Source: Amphimedon queenslandica (taxonomy: Eukaryota; Porifera; Demospongiae; Haplosclerida; Niphatidae). Taken from it: a stretch of DNA of 21,552 nt. Position 1 is the first letter of the stretch; each line of letters opens with the position of its first letter. The position numbers and the translations under genes were made by a program. Location of the stretch: NCBI RefSeq assembly GCF_000090795.2, contig NW_003546247.1, positions 119,307 to 140,858 of the forward strand, read 5' to 3'. Of the stretch, positions 8,338 through 18,189 are shown one piece after another. The notes beneath the pieces were generated by a model, which was not told the DNA's origin, made no database searches, and saw only the letters and a program-made list of their open reading frames with translations.

Positions 8338-9063
8338 CCACAGAACGACTGGTGTTGATTGTGTAACTGTTCCTCACAATGACTTTGTGAGTCAAATAGT
8401 AGTAACTAAATCATTTCACAGTCTTGCATCAGACTGTTTAATTGATGAAGAAAAGACCAAGGGTGCTTCAAAGGTTTTGCATGAAATGTTACCACCTCCT
8501 TTTACCAATAAAGATTGGGTACGGAAAGCAGTTGCAATTATATCAAAGCTTTCTGGTATCGCATTTTTTCAACATATTGATGCTGTCAAACATGTTCCTT
8601 GCAGAGAAATAGCTCCTCATATTCGGGATGAGATTGTCAGTGATGGGGCATGTTTCTATAGGAAAATTTCAAAAGCCATTACTGGTACTGAAGACAGTCA
8701 TTTTGCAGTCCATACGTCCTTAATTAACTTTATGCTTGACTCTGCCAATGTTCTGCCTTTCTTAGACTCATTTGTGCGGGAATTTATCATGATATTGATG
8801 CATTAATAGCAGTGGGGAGTCACATTAACAGACATAAACTCTATTTAGGAACCTCATGGTCAACTGAATATGAGGTATTTGCAGCTGCCACAATGTTTCA
8901 AGTTAAGATTAAGGTATTTTCAAAATATTCAAATTACCATGATTGGTATACTTATGTACCTCGGTTCACTAACGAAACTTGCATGACACCCATGAAAGTC
9001 ATGTTGTATCTGTACCACATTAATCGTAATGACAATAATTTAGTGATACCTGTACTTGATTAA
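8338..9063 (+). pseudogene. OTU-type cysteine protease domain of the MULE
   Basis: An open frame continues from the repeats: a lead-in ending HVPCREIAPHIRDEI, then the OTU active-site loop SDGACFYRKISKAITGTED (Cys codon 8651-8653; the family pattern is DGNCFFRA-S). A one-base shift near 8780 leads into DALIAVGSHINRHKLYLGTS, then STEYEVFAAATMFQVKIKVF, WYTYVPRF, and LYHINRNDNNLVIPVLD before TAA at 9061-9063. OTU enzymes remove ubiquitin using a Cys/His(/Asp) set. Here the Cys is kept, the usual Asn before it is Ala, and the usual H-aromatic near the end is D-N at 9031, so the catalytic His seems lost. The domain lies in the same orientation downstream of the transposase, as the C-terminal part of one large protein or as a second reading frame of the element. 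Confidence 0.7.
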
Positions 9064-9524
9064 AAGCCGTGAAATGACATTTTAGCCTTGCTATTTTAGA
9101 GTGGAATTGTTAGTTTGATTTTCTTTAGCTTCATACAAATTTGGTAAGATTTTTGTCTTTGATGGCATAAAGAATTTTATACCATGTCTTCTATTTTCGT
9201 TGATATAGTGTAATTATTACTTAAGATATTTTAGTTTCATTGTTCATGGTTAAAGTACAACTGCATCTTATTTGTTTGTAATCACTGTTTGTATGCTTAT
9301 TATATTTTGCCACTTAAGTATGTGAATACTCCCCCTCCCTCTTTGTTGTAGACAAAATGTCCACATTTGTGACATTTGCCTAAACCTTTGCAGCACATTA
9401 TGCTAATAGCATTTTATGAGAATTGTTTCAATTAAAATACACAATACTAACTATACAAACTGGTCATGTATCATATGACATGTAATGACAGTTAAATACA
9501 GGGTGACTTTAACTATTTGGTGCT
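9064..9524. other. AT-rich 3' flank of the Mutator-like gene
   Basis: No coding signal. Probably 3' untranslated sequence of the element or its subterminal region. I could not recognise a terminal inverted repeat matching any sequence upstream of 5283. Confidence 0.4.
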
Positions 9525-9899
9525 GTACCACGTATTGGTTGGCAGCTTATTAAAGTTCTCAGAGTGATGAAGTCAATACATCTTTATGGTCAATTGCTGT
9601 GACACGCATTGGTTGGCAGCTGTTGTTACATTTCACAGAGTGGTTTAGAAATTTTGAATGTAGCTACATGCCGTACCACGTTTTGGGTGGTGGTTGTTGT
9701 TGCATTAAAAAGACTGTTACAATGTAGTTGTGAAATTATGTATGTAGTACCACATGTTGTGTAGCAGCTTTTGTGTCATATTTAGAGTCACTACTAGTGA
9801 AGCAACATGCCATGCCATGCTTTGGGGTGGTGGCTGTTGTGTTGTACAGGGAGCATAGTGAATTAAACTACATGCTAAACCACACATATGAACTAGCAT
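9525..9899. repeat. 74-bp degenerate tandem repeat, about five copies
   Basis: The word GTACCACGTATTGG with its variants starts at 9525, 9599, 9673 and 9747, exactly 74 bp apart, and again near 9814 and 9877 with shorter spacing. Each unit continues with a TTGGCAGCTGTTGTT-like block and a CAGAGTG-like block and ends near a CTACATGC-like word. Copies differ by many substitutions, so the array is old. It follows the OTU end of the Mutator-like element by about 460 bp and may be subterminal to it or independent. Confidence 0.75.
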
Positions 9900-11527
9900 G
9901 CTAAGTGTTTTGAACTGTACGTGGCAAATGAAAGGAGTTACTGCTATAATGTGCTGCTTAGGTAAAATTGCAGAGTTGCGAGTTTTTTGACCTGGAATGT
10001 GAGACTACCACCTCGTGGTCCAGGTTGGTATTTATTGTATGATGCAGTGTATTGTACAATAAATGTGAATTGTCTCACTTTTAAATGCAAAAATATGTTG
10101 AATAGATAGTCTTAATTTTTTTCATTTAGAGAGTGTTGCGAAGCATAGTAATTGGTGCTATATGGAACAAAGTATTTCATTTTTCATTGGTAGTAATGTA
10201 CTGCAGCCTAAAAAAAGAACCCTGCTTGTTTTAGTTTTCTGTTGGTTGCATTTGTAATGTGCATCTATATTCTGTAGTGTTATATTTTGACGTGTAGCAC
10301 ATCTTTTAGGAAGAGTCTTATTTTTTAATAATTATGTTTTACTTATTGGCACCTTCTGCTAAGAAAGTTTCTTCCTTATACTCTGGGATACATCCACATG
10401 CTATTGTACTTGAGTATGTGAGGAAAAGTTGCAAGTTGTAATATTCGTTAAACTAGTTTTGGGACATTGTAACAGTGCTTTTGTCTGAAGAGTATAATGT
10501 ATGTACATGCATAGATTAACTGGGTCGCATTTTATTGATATACATAACTATGTGTGACACTTACATTACATTTTCTTTCTGCTATAGTTTGAAGAATTGG
10601 TTAATGGGACTAAAAGCATATCACTCTACACTTTTTCTGGTTACAGAAACTGTTGCTGAACAAGTTATGTGTTGTACTATGAAGCTGTAGTTTACAGCAT
10701 TGAAGCATATATACTGGTTAAACAAAGAAAAACACTCACCATCTCAGTCTATTTGTGCTTTATAAAGTAAGAGTCTCCTTTTTTATTGCGAAACAAACTT
10801 TCTCTCTGCAGTTTACTTTTCCATTATGAGAAATGGAGGCCTTGTCACTATTTTCATGTATGTTTACTACAGAGACATAGTTTTTTGAAAAGTTTGTGAA
10901 TGTGTGAGTATAATTACACTAACAGTTTACATGTATTATCATGCTATCCTTCTTGTTATATTTTTCAGGTGGTGTCATTTGTCGGATACAGTTTGTTGCT
11001 CATACTATAAGGATACTTTGTCCTTGTGGGTGTGGAAGTTAAATTAGTTTTGAGGCTTCTGTATGCTTTATTTATTGTAATTCAAGATCCTTGCTGAGTA
11101 TGCTCAACCTGGACATAGTAGGAGGTAAGCAATGCACACATGAATAATTTTCTTTGTTATAAATTTTTACTTGTAAAAATTAATTATCTTCGTTGTTTAG
11201 TAACAAATAAAATCTATTACTGGAAGTATTTGTAAACATTAGACTTTGTGATATCTTATACATGAAAGTGATGAATATGAGAATGGCATGCATAATACAT
11301 TTTTTCAAACTTTTTCGGTGAATTTTTTTACAATTATGACAGTAACTTTAAGTTGCATTATGACTTATTTATGTACCTATCATTCAATGTATTTGTCCCC
11401 CGTTCTTGCAGTTAGCTAAATTAATTCCATGTAAAGTAAAGCAAGTGATTATAAATCTACGTAGAAGAATACCTTTCAGGATATACAAATTTGGTGAGTC
11501 ATGCAAGACACTATATAATTGTTCATT
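9900..11527. other. AT-rich non-coding stretch with scattered splice-like sites
   Basis: No open frame of interest. One compact inverted repeat stands out: ACCTGGA at 9990-9996 with TCCAGGT at 10019-10025, enclosing ACCAC-CTC-GTGGT. Acceptor-like tracts (TTTCTCTCTGCAG near 10800, ATTTTTCAG near 10968) suggest introns or a non-coding transcript, but no exon can be defended. Confidence 0.4.
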
Positions 11528-12028
11528 GTTTTGCATGTTGTATAGTTTTGGTTCTTTCAATGCTCTTTTTAAGTTTAAGTTATAGCCATTTATTACATGC
11601 ATGTATGCTTCCTATTATGCCAAGCTGGTAAAGTACTTGTCCCGTAAAAAATTTTTTTGGACACAGACTTATCTATGAGTTGTCTTTAATGTTAAGATAT
11701 ATGATAGTTAGAAAAATAATAAACTACTGTTTCTGTTGTTTTATGTAGTTTTTTATTCAGTCAATATCTAGAAATTTGCCTACTACAGTGAATGGTTGCA
11801 TCAAATTAAATAACAATAATAATACTTGTACATTATTTGTCCATATTGTCTGTTTTGAATGACTGCTCTGCTGTCTTTCTTTTTTTCTATCTTTTTTGCT
11901 CTTTTATCTGGATATGTCTCGTGATAGTGCATGATTCCATTAAACAGTAAGAAAATCTTAGTTTGAAAACAATTTTCTTTCATTAAGTTGGAGATTTGTA
12001 AGAATCAAATGTGACAAATTGATGATGT
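11528..12028. repeat. Duplicated segment, copy 1 (uninterrupted)
   Basis: Starts with TTTTGCATGTTGTATAGTT and proceeds through TTTAAGTTTAAGTTATAGCC and ATATCTAGAAATTTGC, then through the target ATTTGTCC at 11835-11842 and on to TTTGAAAACAATTTTC and AAGAATCAAAT. The same order of landmarks is found in 12923-13241 and then 15918-16100. Copy 1 lacks the 2.7-kb hAT insert and therefore shows the empty site. No coding capacity is seen. Confidence 0.85.
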
Positions 12029-12922
12029 CATTTTCAGTCGATTTTAAGCCATTTTAAGTACTGTTAGGACAAAGAAGTTATACCATAGTCGTAATGTTAC
12101 ATGTACATACATATAGGCATGTCTATGGCTAGTTTTACTATAGTCATAATGTTACATACATGTAAGCACGTCTTTTGCTCTTAGCATGCTGGTTAGCTGC
12201 TTTAGTTTTAGTTATTTATTGTTAAAAATGTAATGTACACTTTTGTGCCTTGCTGGTCCACTTTGTTGCTCTAATTTGTAGTGTACAGCCATTGAAAACT
12301 TGTTTACACTAATGAATTAACCCTTTGTAGTAACAATAAATATTGTTATTAAAAATTAAAATTATAAACAATTTATCTTTACAACCTCGTAGAATAATAC
12401 TGTATCTTAAAAACAAAAGATTGTAAAGCTAGTCAACTTTGTTGAACTAGTGCTCTCAACCAAGTTTTTATGGACCTATTAAGGTACACACATATATAAC
12501 ACTAAGTTTGATACACATAAATCTAAATGTAGCTAGACACACTGAAAAAGGTGGACTGATGCTTATAAAAATTCTCACAAGGCAAAACTCAAAGTTTGCC
12601 ATAATGCATGTCGTATTCTTTTAATACATGTAAGTAAACATAAATCAATAAGTAGAAATGCAGTGTATGATACTACAGAATTATCAGTATCATGAACTTA
12701 CTACAAATAAAGAAAAAACACAAATCGTGTTAAGTTGTACATGTTAACATGCATGTATGAAAATAAATAAAGGAGTGTAGATATCACAACTAAAACCTTA
12801 TCAATGCAGCAAATATTATGTAGAATTAATAATTGCGACTAATGAAACTGATTTTATACAATCATCACTGCTATGCTATAAAACAGTCACCATGAAGATA
12901 TCGTAGCTCAATTCAAAAACCA
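12029..12922. other. Non-coding spacer with a 55-bp imperfect direct repeat
   Basis: ACCATAGTCGTAATGTTACA at 12082 is followed 55 bp later by ACTATAGTCATAATGTTACA, then by diverged sequence. Otherwise the stretch is AT-rich and gene-free, with several TACATGTA words. Confidence 0.5.
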
Positions 12923-13241
12923 TTTTGCATGTTGTACAGTTCTGATTCTTTCAATGCTCTATTTAAGTTTAAGTTATAGCCATTAATGAATACATGTATG
13001 TTTCCAATAATGCTAGCTTGTAAAGTACTCCTCCTATAAAAATGTATTTGCACACACACACTTATGAACCACAATAAATTATGTCGTTCATTCTAGGATA
13101 CATGTAATTGATAGTTAAAAAATAATGAACCACTATTTCTGGTTTTTTGTAGTTTTATTATTTCCGAATATCTAGAAATTTGCATAATACTTGTATTGGC
13201 TAAAGTACCATTACTATTACACAATACTTGTAAAATATTTG
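12923..13241. repeat. Duplicated segment, copy 2, left part
   Basis: Matches 11528-11834 through landmarks TTTTGCATGTTGTACAGTT, TTTAAGTTTAAGTTATAGCC, GATAGTTAAAAAATAATGAA and ATATCTAGAAATTTGC, with small indels. It ends at ATTTG (13237-13241), the left remnant of the hAT target site. Confidence 0.85.
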
Positions 13242-13435
13242 CAGAACAGTAGCAAAGGCAGCGGCTGGGGAGGCTTTGGCCACCTCGCTTTTACAAGACT
13301 ACGTCTGCAATTTTGTTGGTTTATTGACTGTTATTAAAGTTAAATATTGGACTATTAATTTTTTAATAATGCGATAATAATAAATAAAAACAAGCGCCAA
13401 TAATGAATAATAAGTAAATAACAAGGAGATATAAA

Positions 13436-15608
13436 ATGGCGACAAGGAAACAAGCACTGGTGGAAACTCCAGATATTGGCGATAAGCCCCATTAACCACT
13501 GTCTTTGTCCTTTCCAAAAAGGTATTTTGGCAGCAAGAAAGAAGTCAAGCGATCATTTCAAGCTGCATGGTTCATGAAACACAATTGGCTTTACTACAAT
13601 GAGGAGCGAAACTTAGCGTTTTGTTTCACTTGTGTCCGAGCCTACAAAGAAAGAAAGCTGTCCTTTTTATTTAGTATGGATCTTTCCTTTATATCACGAG
13701 GGTTCAGCAATTGGAAGGATGCCACTGTTAAGTTGAAAGCTCATGAAAGCTTCAAATGTCACAATGCATCCATCTTCCAAATATTGTTCCAAGTACATGT
13801 GAAGATATTGGAGAAGCATTATCTACTCAGCACAAAAAAGAAAAGCTAGACAATCGTTTGTGTTTTTTGAAAGTTATGTCTAATATTCGATTTTTGGCCA
13901 GACAGGGCCTTCTATTGAGGAGAGAAAAAGATGAATCTAATTCAAATTTTTTGCAATTGTTTCAACTTCGTGGCGAAGATGATCTTCGTTTTCTGCAGTG
14001 GCTACAAAGTAAAACAATTAAGTATACTTCTACTGAGATGCAAAATAATTCTATCACTGCAAGGTTTACAAAAAATAGGCAGTAAACTCCATGAAGCACC
14101 ATTTTATACTATAATGGTAGATGAAACTGCAGATGTCACAAATCGAGAACAAGTTGTGATATGTGTGCAATATGTTGACGACCATTTTGTTGCACATGAA
14201 GAGTTTCTTGGCTTGTATACTGTTGACAACATTTGTTCAGATACATTGGTTGCTCTGATTAAGGATGTATTACTTAGATTGAATCTGTCAATCAGTAAGG
14301 CCAGATGGCTGGTCTACGATGGGGCTTCAAACATGGCAGGAGCCAAGTCAGGTGTAGCAAAGCAAATTAGAAGCGAAGAACCTCGAGCTGTATTTACCAA
14401 TTGTTATGGCAATGCTTTAAACCTAGCCTGTGATGATGCTATGAAAAATTGGTAAAGTTCTCAAAGATGCACTAGAGACTATGCATGAGATAACAAAGTT
14501 CATCAAGCTATCACCACGTAGAGAAGCAATTTTTCATAAAGCCAAGCAGTCATCAGTTGAACCACCTTCTCCTGCAATAAGATTACTTTGTCCTACCAGA
14601 TGGATAGTGCGAGCTGATGCATTAAAGAGCGTGCTTGACAACTACAATGCTTTAGAAGTAACTTGGAGTGAAGCACTAGATATTGTGAAAGACACAGAAG
14701 CAAAAGCACGACTCCAAGGAATTTTAGCTCACATGAAACGACTCCAAGGAAGTTTAGCTCACATGAAACATTTCAGCTTCTACTATGCAGTAGCTCTTGG
14801 TCAGTTAATTTTGTCACAATGTGACAATCTTAGTCGCACTCTACAGAATTCTACTATTTCAGCAGCAAGACAAGCTGTAACAGCACTAACAGTTAAAACA
14901 TTGTCATCTATTCGCTCTGATGAGAGTTTTGACCTCTTTTGGACCAAGACAATGAAAGCTGCAGAAGCTCTTAATATTTCTTAGCGTAAGATACCTAGAA
15001 AGAGGAAGGATCGCAGACAAATTGACCATGGCAATGCTGAAGCTGAGTATCATAGTTCACCTTGCAGTTACTACAAACATTTGCATTTTGAACAGCTGGA
15101 TCTTACCATTAACTGTATTAAAAGTCAGTTTGAGCAAGAAGGTTATGTAACCTATTGCAATTTACAAGATATTCTTTTAAAACCTGCACTAAAGAAAGAT
15201 TATTCAGCTGAGTTTGATTTTGTGACAAGATTTTATGGGTCAGATATTGATGCACTTTCATTAGAAACTCAACTTTAAGCATTTTCCACACTATTTCAAG
15301 AGAGGGATGATAGGTCTACTATACAGCTAGATGATATTACAACAACAATGAAAGGGCTTTCTGCAGCACAAAAAAGCCTCTTGTCAGAAGTTTCTACTGT
15401 TACTAGTTTAATGTTAGTCATGCCTGCTACAAATGCAGTTAGTGAGAGATCGTTCAGTGCATTTGATCTGTTTAAGACATACTTACGTAACTCAATGACA
15501 CAGCAAAGGCTTAACCATTTGCTATTCTTGTACGTTCACAAGGATATAACAGATAAACTTGACTTTATAGAAGCTGCTAATGAATTAGTATCAATGTCTG
15601 ATTATTGA
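13436..15608 (+). pseudogene. hAT transposase, ZMYM1/TTF-zinc-finger type, inactivated
   Basis: The start MATRKQALVETPDIG at 13436 is followed by an in-frame TAA at 13493. A TTF-type zinc finger follows: RYFGSKKEVKRSFQAAWF, then NLAFCFTCVRAY. A frameshift near 13785 leads to LCFLKVMSNIRFLARQGL and another near 14045 to the DUF4371-like RNase H core. The first Asp is in TIMVDETADVTNREQV (codon 14120) and the second in WLVYDGASNMAGAKSG (codon 14318). Another shift near 14452 leads to LSPRREAIFHKAKQSS and LLCPTRWIVRADALKSVLDN. TAG at 14982 and TAA at 15276 interrupt it. The C-terminus has the hAT dimerisation block MPATNAVSERSFSAFDLFKT with the catalytic Glu at 15444, ending SMSDY. hAT enzymes cut and paste with 8-bp duplications. 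All three acidic residues are kept, but at least three frameshifts and three stops abolish the protein. Confidence 0.92.
14709..14768 (+). repeat. 30-bp in-frame tandem duplication in the transposase
   Basis: CGACTCCAAGGAATTTTAGC at 14709 and CGACTCCAAGGAAGTTTAGC at 14739 begin two adjacent 30-bp units that differ at one position here. It duplicates the ten residues RLQGILAHMK in frame. This looks like local slippage within this copy or its close lineage. Confidence 0.9.
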
Positions 15609-15917
15609 CTGACTTTAATTGGAAAATTTCAACAGGATGACCTTGCTCTTTACTCAAATAACTGATAATTATAGCTACTGTCTCTAGGTAACGACGCATA
15701 ATCACTGATGAATAATTATTCATTAAAAATAATTTACTTTTACAGTGACCACACCTAAATTGTACGTATACCGTACACACGCTTAAATTAAGCAAAAAAC
15801 ACTGTTTTAATGGACCACACCCACTATGAATATTAATTAAGTATGCGAAATTTTTTCGCCGCGCTTCACACACCATTATTTGGCCTCCCCAATGCTTTAT
15901 CCATTGCTATGGCTCTG

Positions 15918-16100
15918 ATCTGTCCATATTTTCTACTTTGTATAACTGCTTCACACTTTTTCTTATCTTTTCGCTTTTTTATCTGGATAAGTGGTGCATG
16001 ATTTCATTTAATTGTACAAAATATCTTAATTTGAAAACAATGTTGTTACATTAAGTTGCACATATAAGGAAGAATCAAATCTGAAAGATTGATGAAAGCC
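15918..16100. repeat. Duplicated segment, copy 2, right part
   Basis: Matches 11835-12028: ATCTGTCCATATT against ATTTGTCCATATT at the junction, then TTTTATCTGGATA, GTGCATGATT, TTTGAAAACAAT and GAAGAATCAAAT in the same order. It continues the left part across the hAT insertion. Confidence 0.85.
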
Positions 16101-16137
16101 TTTCTAAGTCAAAAGTAAATAAAATTAATTTCTCTCA

Positions 16138-16610
16138 GAAAAAGTAGGGTTGTCAAAAAATGAAAGAAACAAGGGGATAGTTCAACCATAATAATAATTA
16201 ATAGTTCAATTAATAATAATGAACTTTAATTAATAAAAAAAGTTATTCATGAAAATAATACAAAAATTTCAAACCCTACTTTGCAGAAAATGATACAGTG
16301 GCCAGTCCATGCAATTACAATTTCTAACAAGTATATATATTAATATTGTGAATTTATGATATTGTACTAAATCCCAAAATTCAAAGAATGCATTAGCCTA
16401 TCCATAATTTAGATTTTTTCTTACAATGACAGTAATTATTCAATCAATACTAGCTGAAAAATTTTATTTATATTTATCTCAATAATTAATTTCCATCATA
16501 GTGTTGTGGTAGTGCAATCAATAGGTACAGAAACATAATTATTATTAAAATTTTATTTAGATTGTAGTCTGACTGTTACCATTTTCTGCAAATTAGGGTT
16601 TGAAATATTT
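16138..16610. repeat. Inverted repeats around TAGGGTTTGAAAT in AT-rich DNA
   Basis: The arm at 16263-16299 (containing TTTCAAACCCTACTTTGCAG) pairs with 16572-16610 (ATTTTCTGCAAATTAGGGTT...) with few mismatches over about 37 bp. A third, weaker form of the same word lies at 16138-16164 (AGAAAAAGTAGGGTTGTC). The 16263-16610 interval is a candidate small inverted-repeat element of about 350 bp; the alternative pairing 16138-16290 would make one of about 150 bp. There is no coding content, and the target duplication is not resolved. Confidence 0.6.
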
Positions 16611-16701
16611 ATATAAATTTTATTTACTTGTTTCCATACTTTTTATTAAATTTTATTTATTAATAATCCTTTTTATTGATAATTATAATTTTTGCCTTAG
16701 G

Positions 16702-17151
16702 TATCAGTTCTTTAATGGAAGAAAAGAATTTTGAAATAAGAACCATAAGAAGACCTACCACATTAATGAAATTTTTGAATTTTTCAATCATTAATTATAT
16801 TCATGGCCAAACTCATAATTTTTAATCATTAGATGTCATTACTAAGATCTATGTCCGGTTCTGAAACTATTTAAGTTTACATGCAGCTTCAGTTGCCACT
16901 TTCATGCTCACAGCTCTCAAAATTTTCTGCAGTTTTGCTTTGCAACCTATGTTTTGTGAAAAAGCAGCAAGTCAGTTTAGTTACAAACTTACATTAGCTA
17001 TATTATTATGTTATCTTATAGTTTATGGATTATGATGAGCATCATGGAGTTCCTCCTCCGTGGAGGAGGAGGAGGAGGCACACACAATCAATATGATTAT
17101 CAATATCCTACTACTAGGATATTGATAACAATTTTATATAATATGAATCAA
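16702..17151. repeat. Near-tandem duplication, unit A
   Basis: The part 16702-16960 is similar to 17152-17450: landmarks GAATTTTTCAATCATTAATT, CTCATAATTTTTAATCATT, AAACTATTTAAGTTTACAT and GCTTCAGTTGCCA occur in the same order. The offset is about 450 bp, so the units lie end to end. Unit A also holds the exon-like segment at 17022-17100, which has no counterpart in unit B. Confidence 0.75.
17022..17100 (+). other. Copy of the polyproline-exon start, with a perfect hairpin
   Basis: After ATAG the sequence TTTATGGATTATGATGAG is identical to that after GGTAG at 18667, and ATGGAGTTCCTC follows in both. Here it runs into TCCTCCTCC-GT-GGAGGAGGA (17051-17070), a perfect 9-bp stem with a 2-base loop, then a GGA run. 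It is probably a duplicated fragment of the exon near 18667 whose CCT-rich tail was partly inverted. Confidence 0.6.
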
Positions 17152-17450
17152 TATCAGTATGATTCATTAATTGAAGAAGAGAATGTTATAATGAGAAACA
17201 TAAGACCTACTGCAACAGTTTTATACAATCATTTTTTTGAATTTTTGAAACATTAATTATATTCATACCCTAGCTCATAATTTTTAATCATTTTTACCAT
17301 GCATTACTAAAATCTATTTCCTGTTCTAAAACTATTTAAGTTTACATTCAGCTTCAGTTGCCATTTTAAGGCATTTTTCCGGCAATATCCTCAGTCTGCA
17401 TACAGCTCTCGACTAAAGTTTTATCAAAGTTTTGCAACTTTTGCATTAAA
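17152..17450. repeat. Near-tandem duplication, unit B
   Basis: Second unit, matching 16702-16960, with small insertions (for example around 17297 and 17370-17395). It ends just upstream of the ATG at 17486. Confidence 0.75.
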
Positions 17451-17485
17451 ATAGGGCCACGCCTATCCATCACGGGCACCATTTA

Positions 17486-17944
17486 ATGGCCACCTGCACT
17501 GTGTTCAAATTGTTCATCTATCTGTTAGCATGGGTAACACTGTACCAAATGGCCACTGCCTCTCTAGCAGACAATGTGATCAGTCTAGATGTGTTAGTCC
17601 CTCCAGAAGCTCTTTCAAATCATGATGATTGGAGTGTCGATGAAATTCCTACTGCACCCGCCGTAAGCTGTCAAGAAGAGGCAGCTAAAACTAACGAGTC
17701 CAGTTCTGATGATGTAAGTGTAGGACTGAAGTTTTACAGCTGGAATAAAGTACGAAAAGCTATTGATGATTTACAGAGGAGAAAATTTTGCCAGTTTTAT
17801 GTTAGAGACGGCAGAACTTTGAATGAGGCTTGAAAGTTCAGTCCTAAGCTAGTCAATAAAGTTCCAGAGTCTCTTAAGTATACTTTCATACATTTTTTCT
17901 GTATTCATGGTGGTCGCACTTTTTAATCAAGGCCAAAAGACTAA
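17486..17944 (+). pseudogene. WRKY/GCM1-like zinc-finger N-terminus (FAR1/ZSWIM-like)
   Basis: ATG at 17486 opens a frame with a hydrophobic start (VFKLFIYLLAWVTLYQ), an acidic linker, and then VGLKFYSWNKVRKAIDDLQR and FCQFYVRDGRTLNEA before TGA at 17831. In the same frame it continues KVPESLKYTFIHFFCIHGGR, then TAA at 17924 and TAA at 17942. The pattern F.SW......I.......F..FY.RD.RT...A...P.....L.Y....F.C.HGG is the WRKY-GCM1-type DNA-binding fold found at the N-terminus of ZSWIM proteins and FAR1/Mutator-like transposases; its final Cys/His ligands are not seen. The leading hydrophobic stretch is probably not native. Three in-frame stops make this a remnant. An element of the Mutator/FAR1 type is inferred; the host-gene alternative (ZSWIM paralogue) cannot be excluded. 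Confidence 0.6.
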
Positions 17945-18189
17945 AGTAGACCACAGCAAATGTAAGAAAAATTTAAATTATTCAGTATTAATCCTTGCAT
18001 TTAATCACTCTTACTGTCGTTTGAGTTCTGCAGGGACCTATTTTCCCTCTTCCTTCCTCTTTTTCCTTCATCTCAGTATATTTATTTGTTCATCATGTTT
18101 TTACCCTGTAAAATTTTGTAATAACTTTTTTATTTAACCATAGGACATACAAACAATATGTTCTTTAGGGAAAGCTAGTAACTGAAAAT

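Larger units (their letters stand above)
13242..15917 (+). mobile_element. hAT DNA transposon, 2.68 kb, with TIRs and empty-site support
   Basis: The left end CAGAACAGTAGCAAAGG and the reverse complement of the right end CAGAGCCATAGCAATGG agree at 13 of 17 positions, and both continue to the shared word GGGGAGGC (13267-13274; inverse at 15883-15890), giving imperfect TIRs of about 33-35 bp. The flank to the right is ATCTGTCC and to the left ATTTG; the paralogous uninterrupted copy has ATTTGTCC at that point (11835-11842). This fits an 8-bp target duplication, typical for hAT, with three bases lost or changed at the left. It carries one decayed transposase gene. Confidence 0.85.

Noticed and set aside
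17486..17533. Signal peptide at the start of the 17486 reading frame
   Set aside because: The downstream domain is a nuclear DNA-binding type, and the hydrophobic start probably comes from non-coding sequence read by chance.
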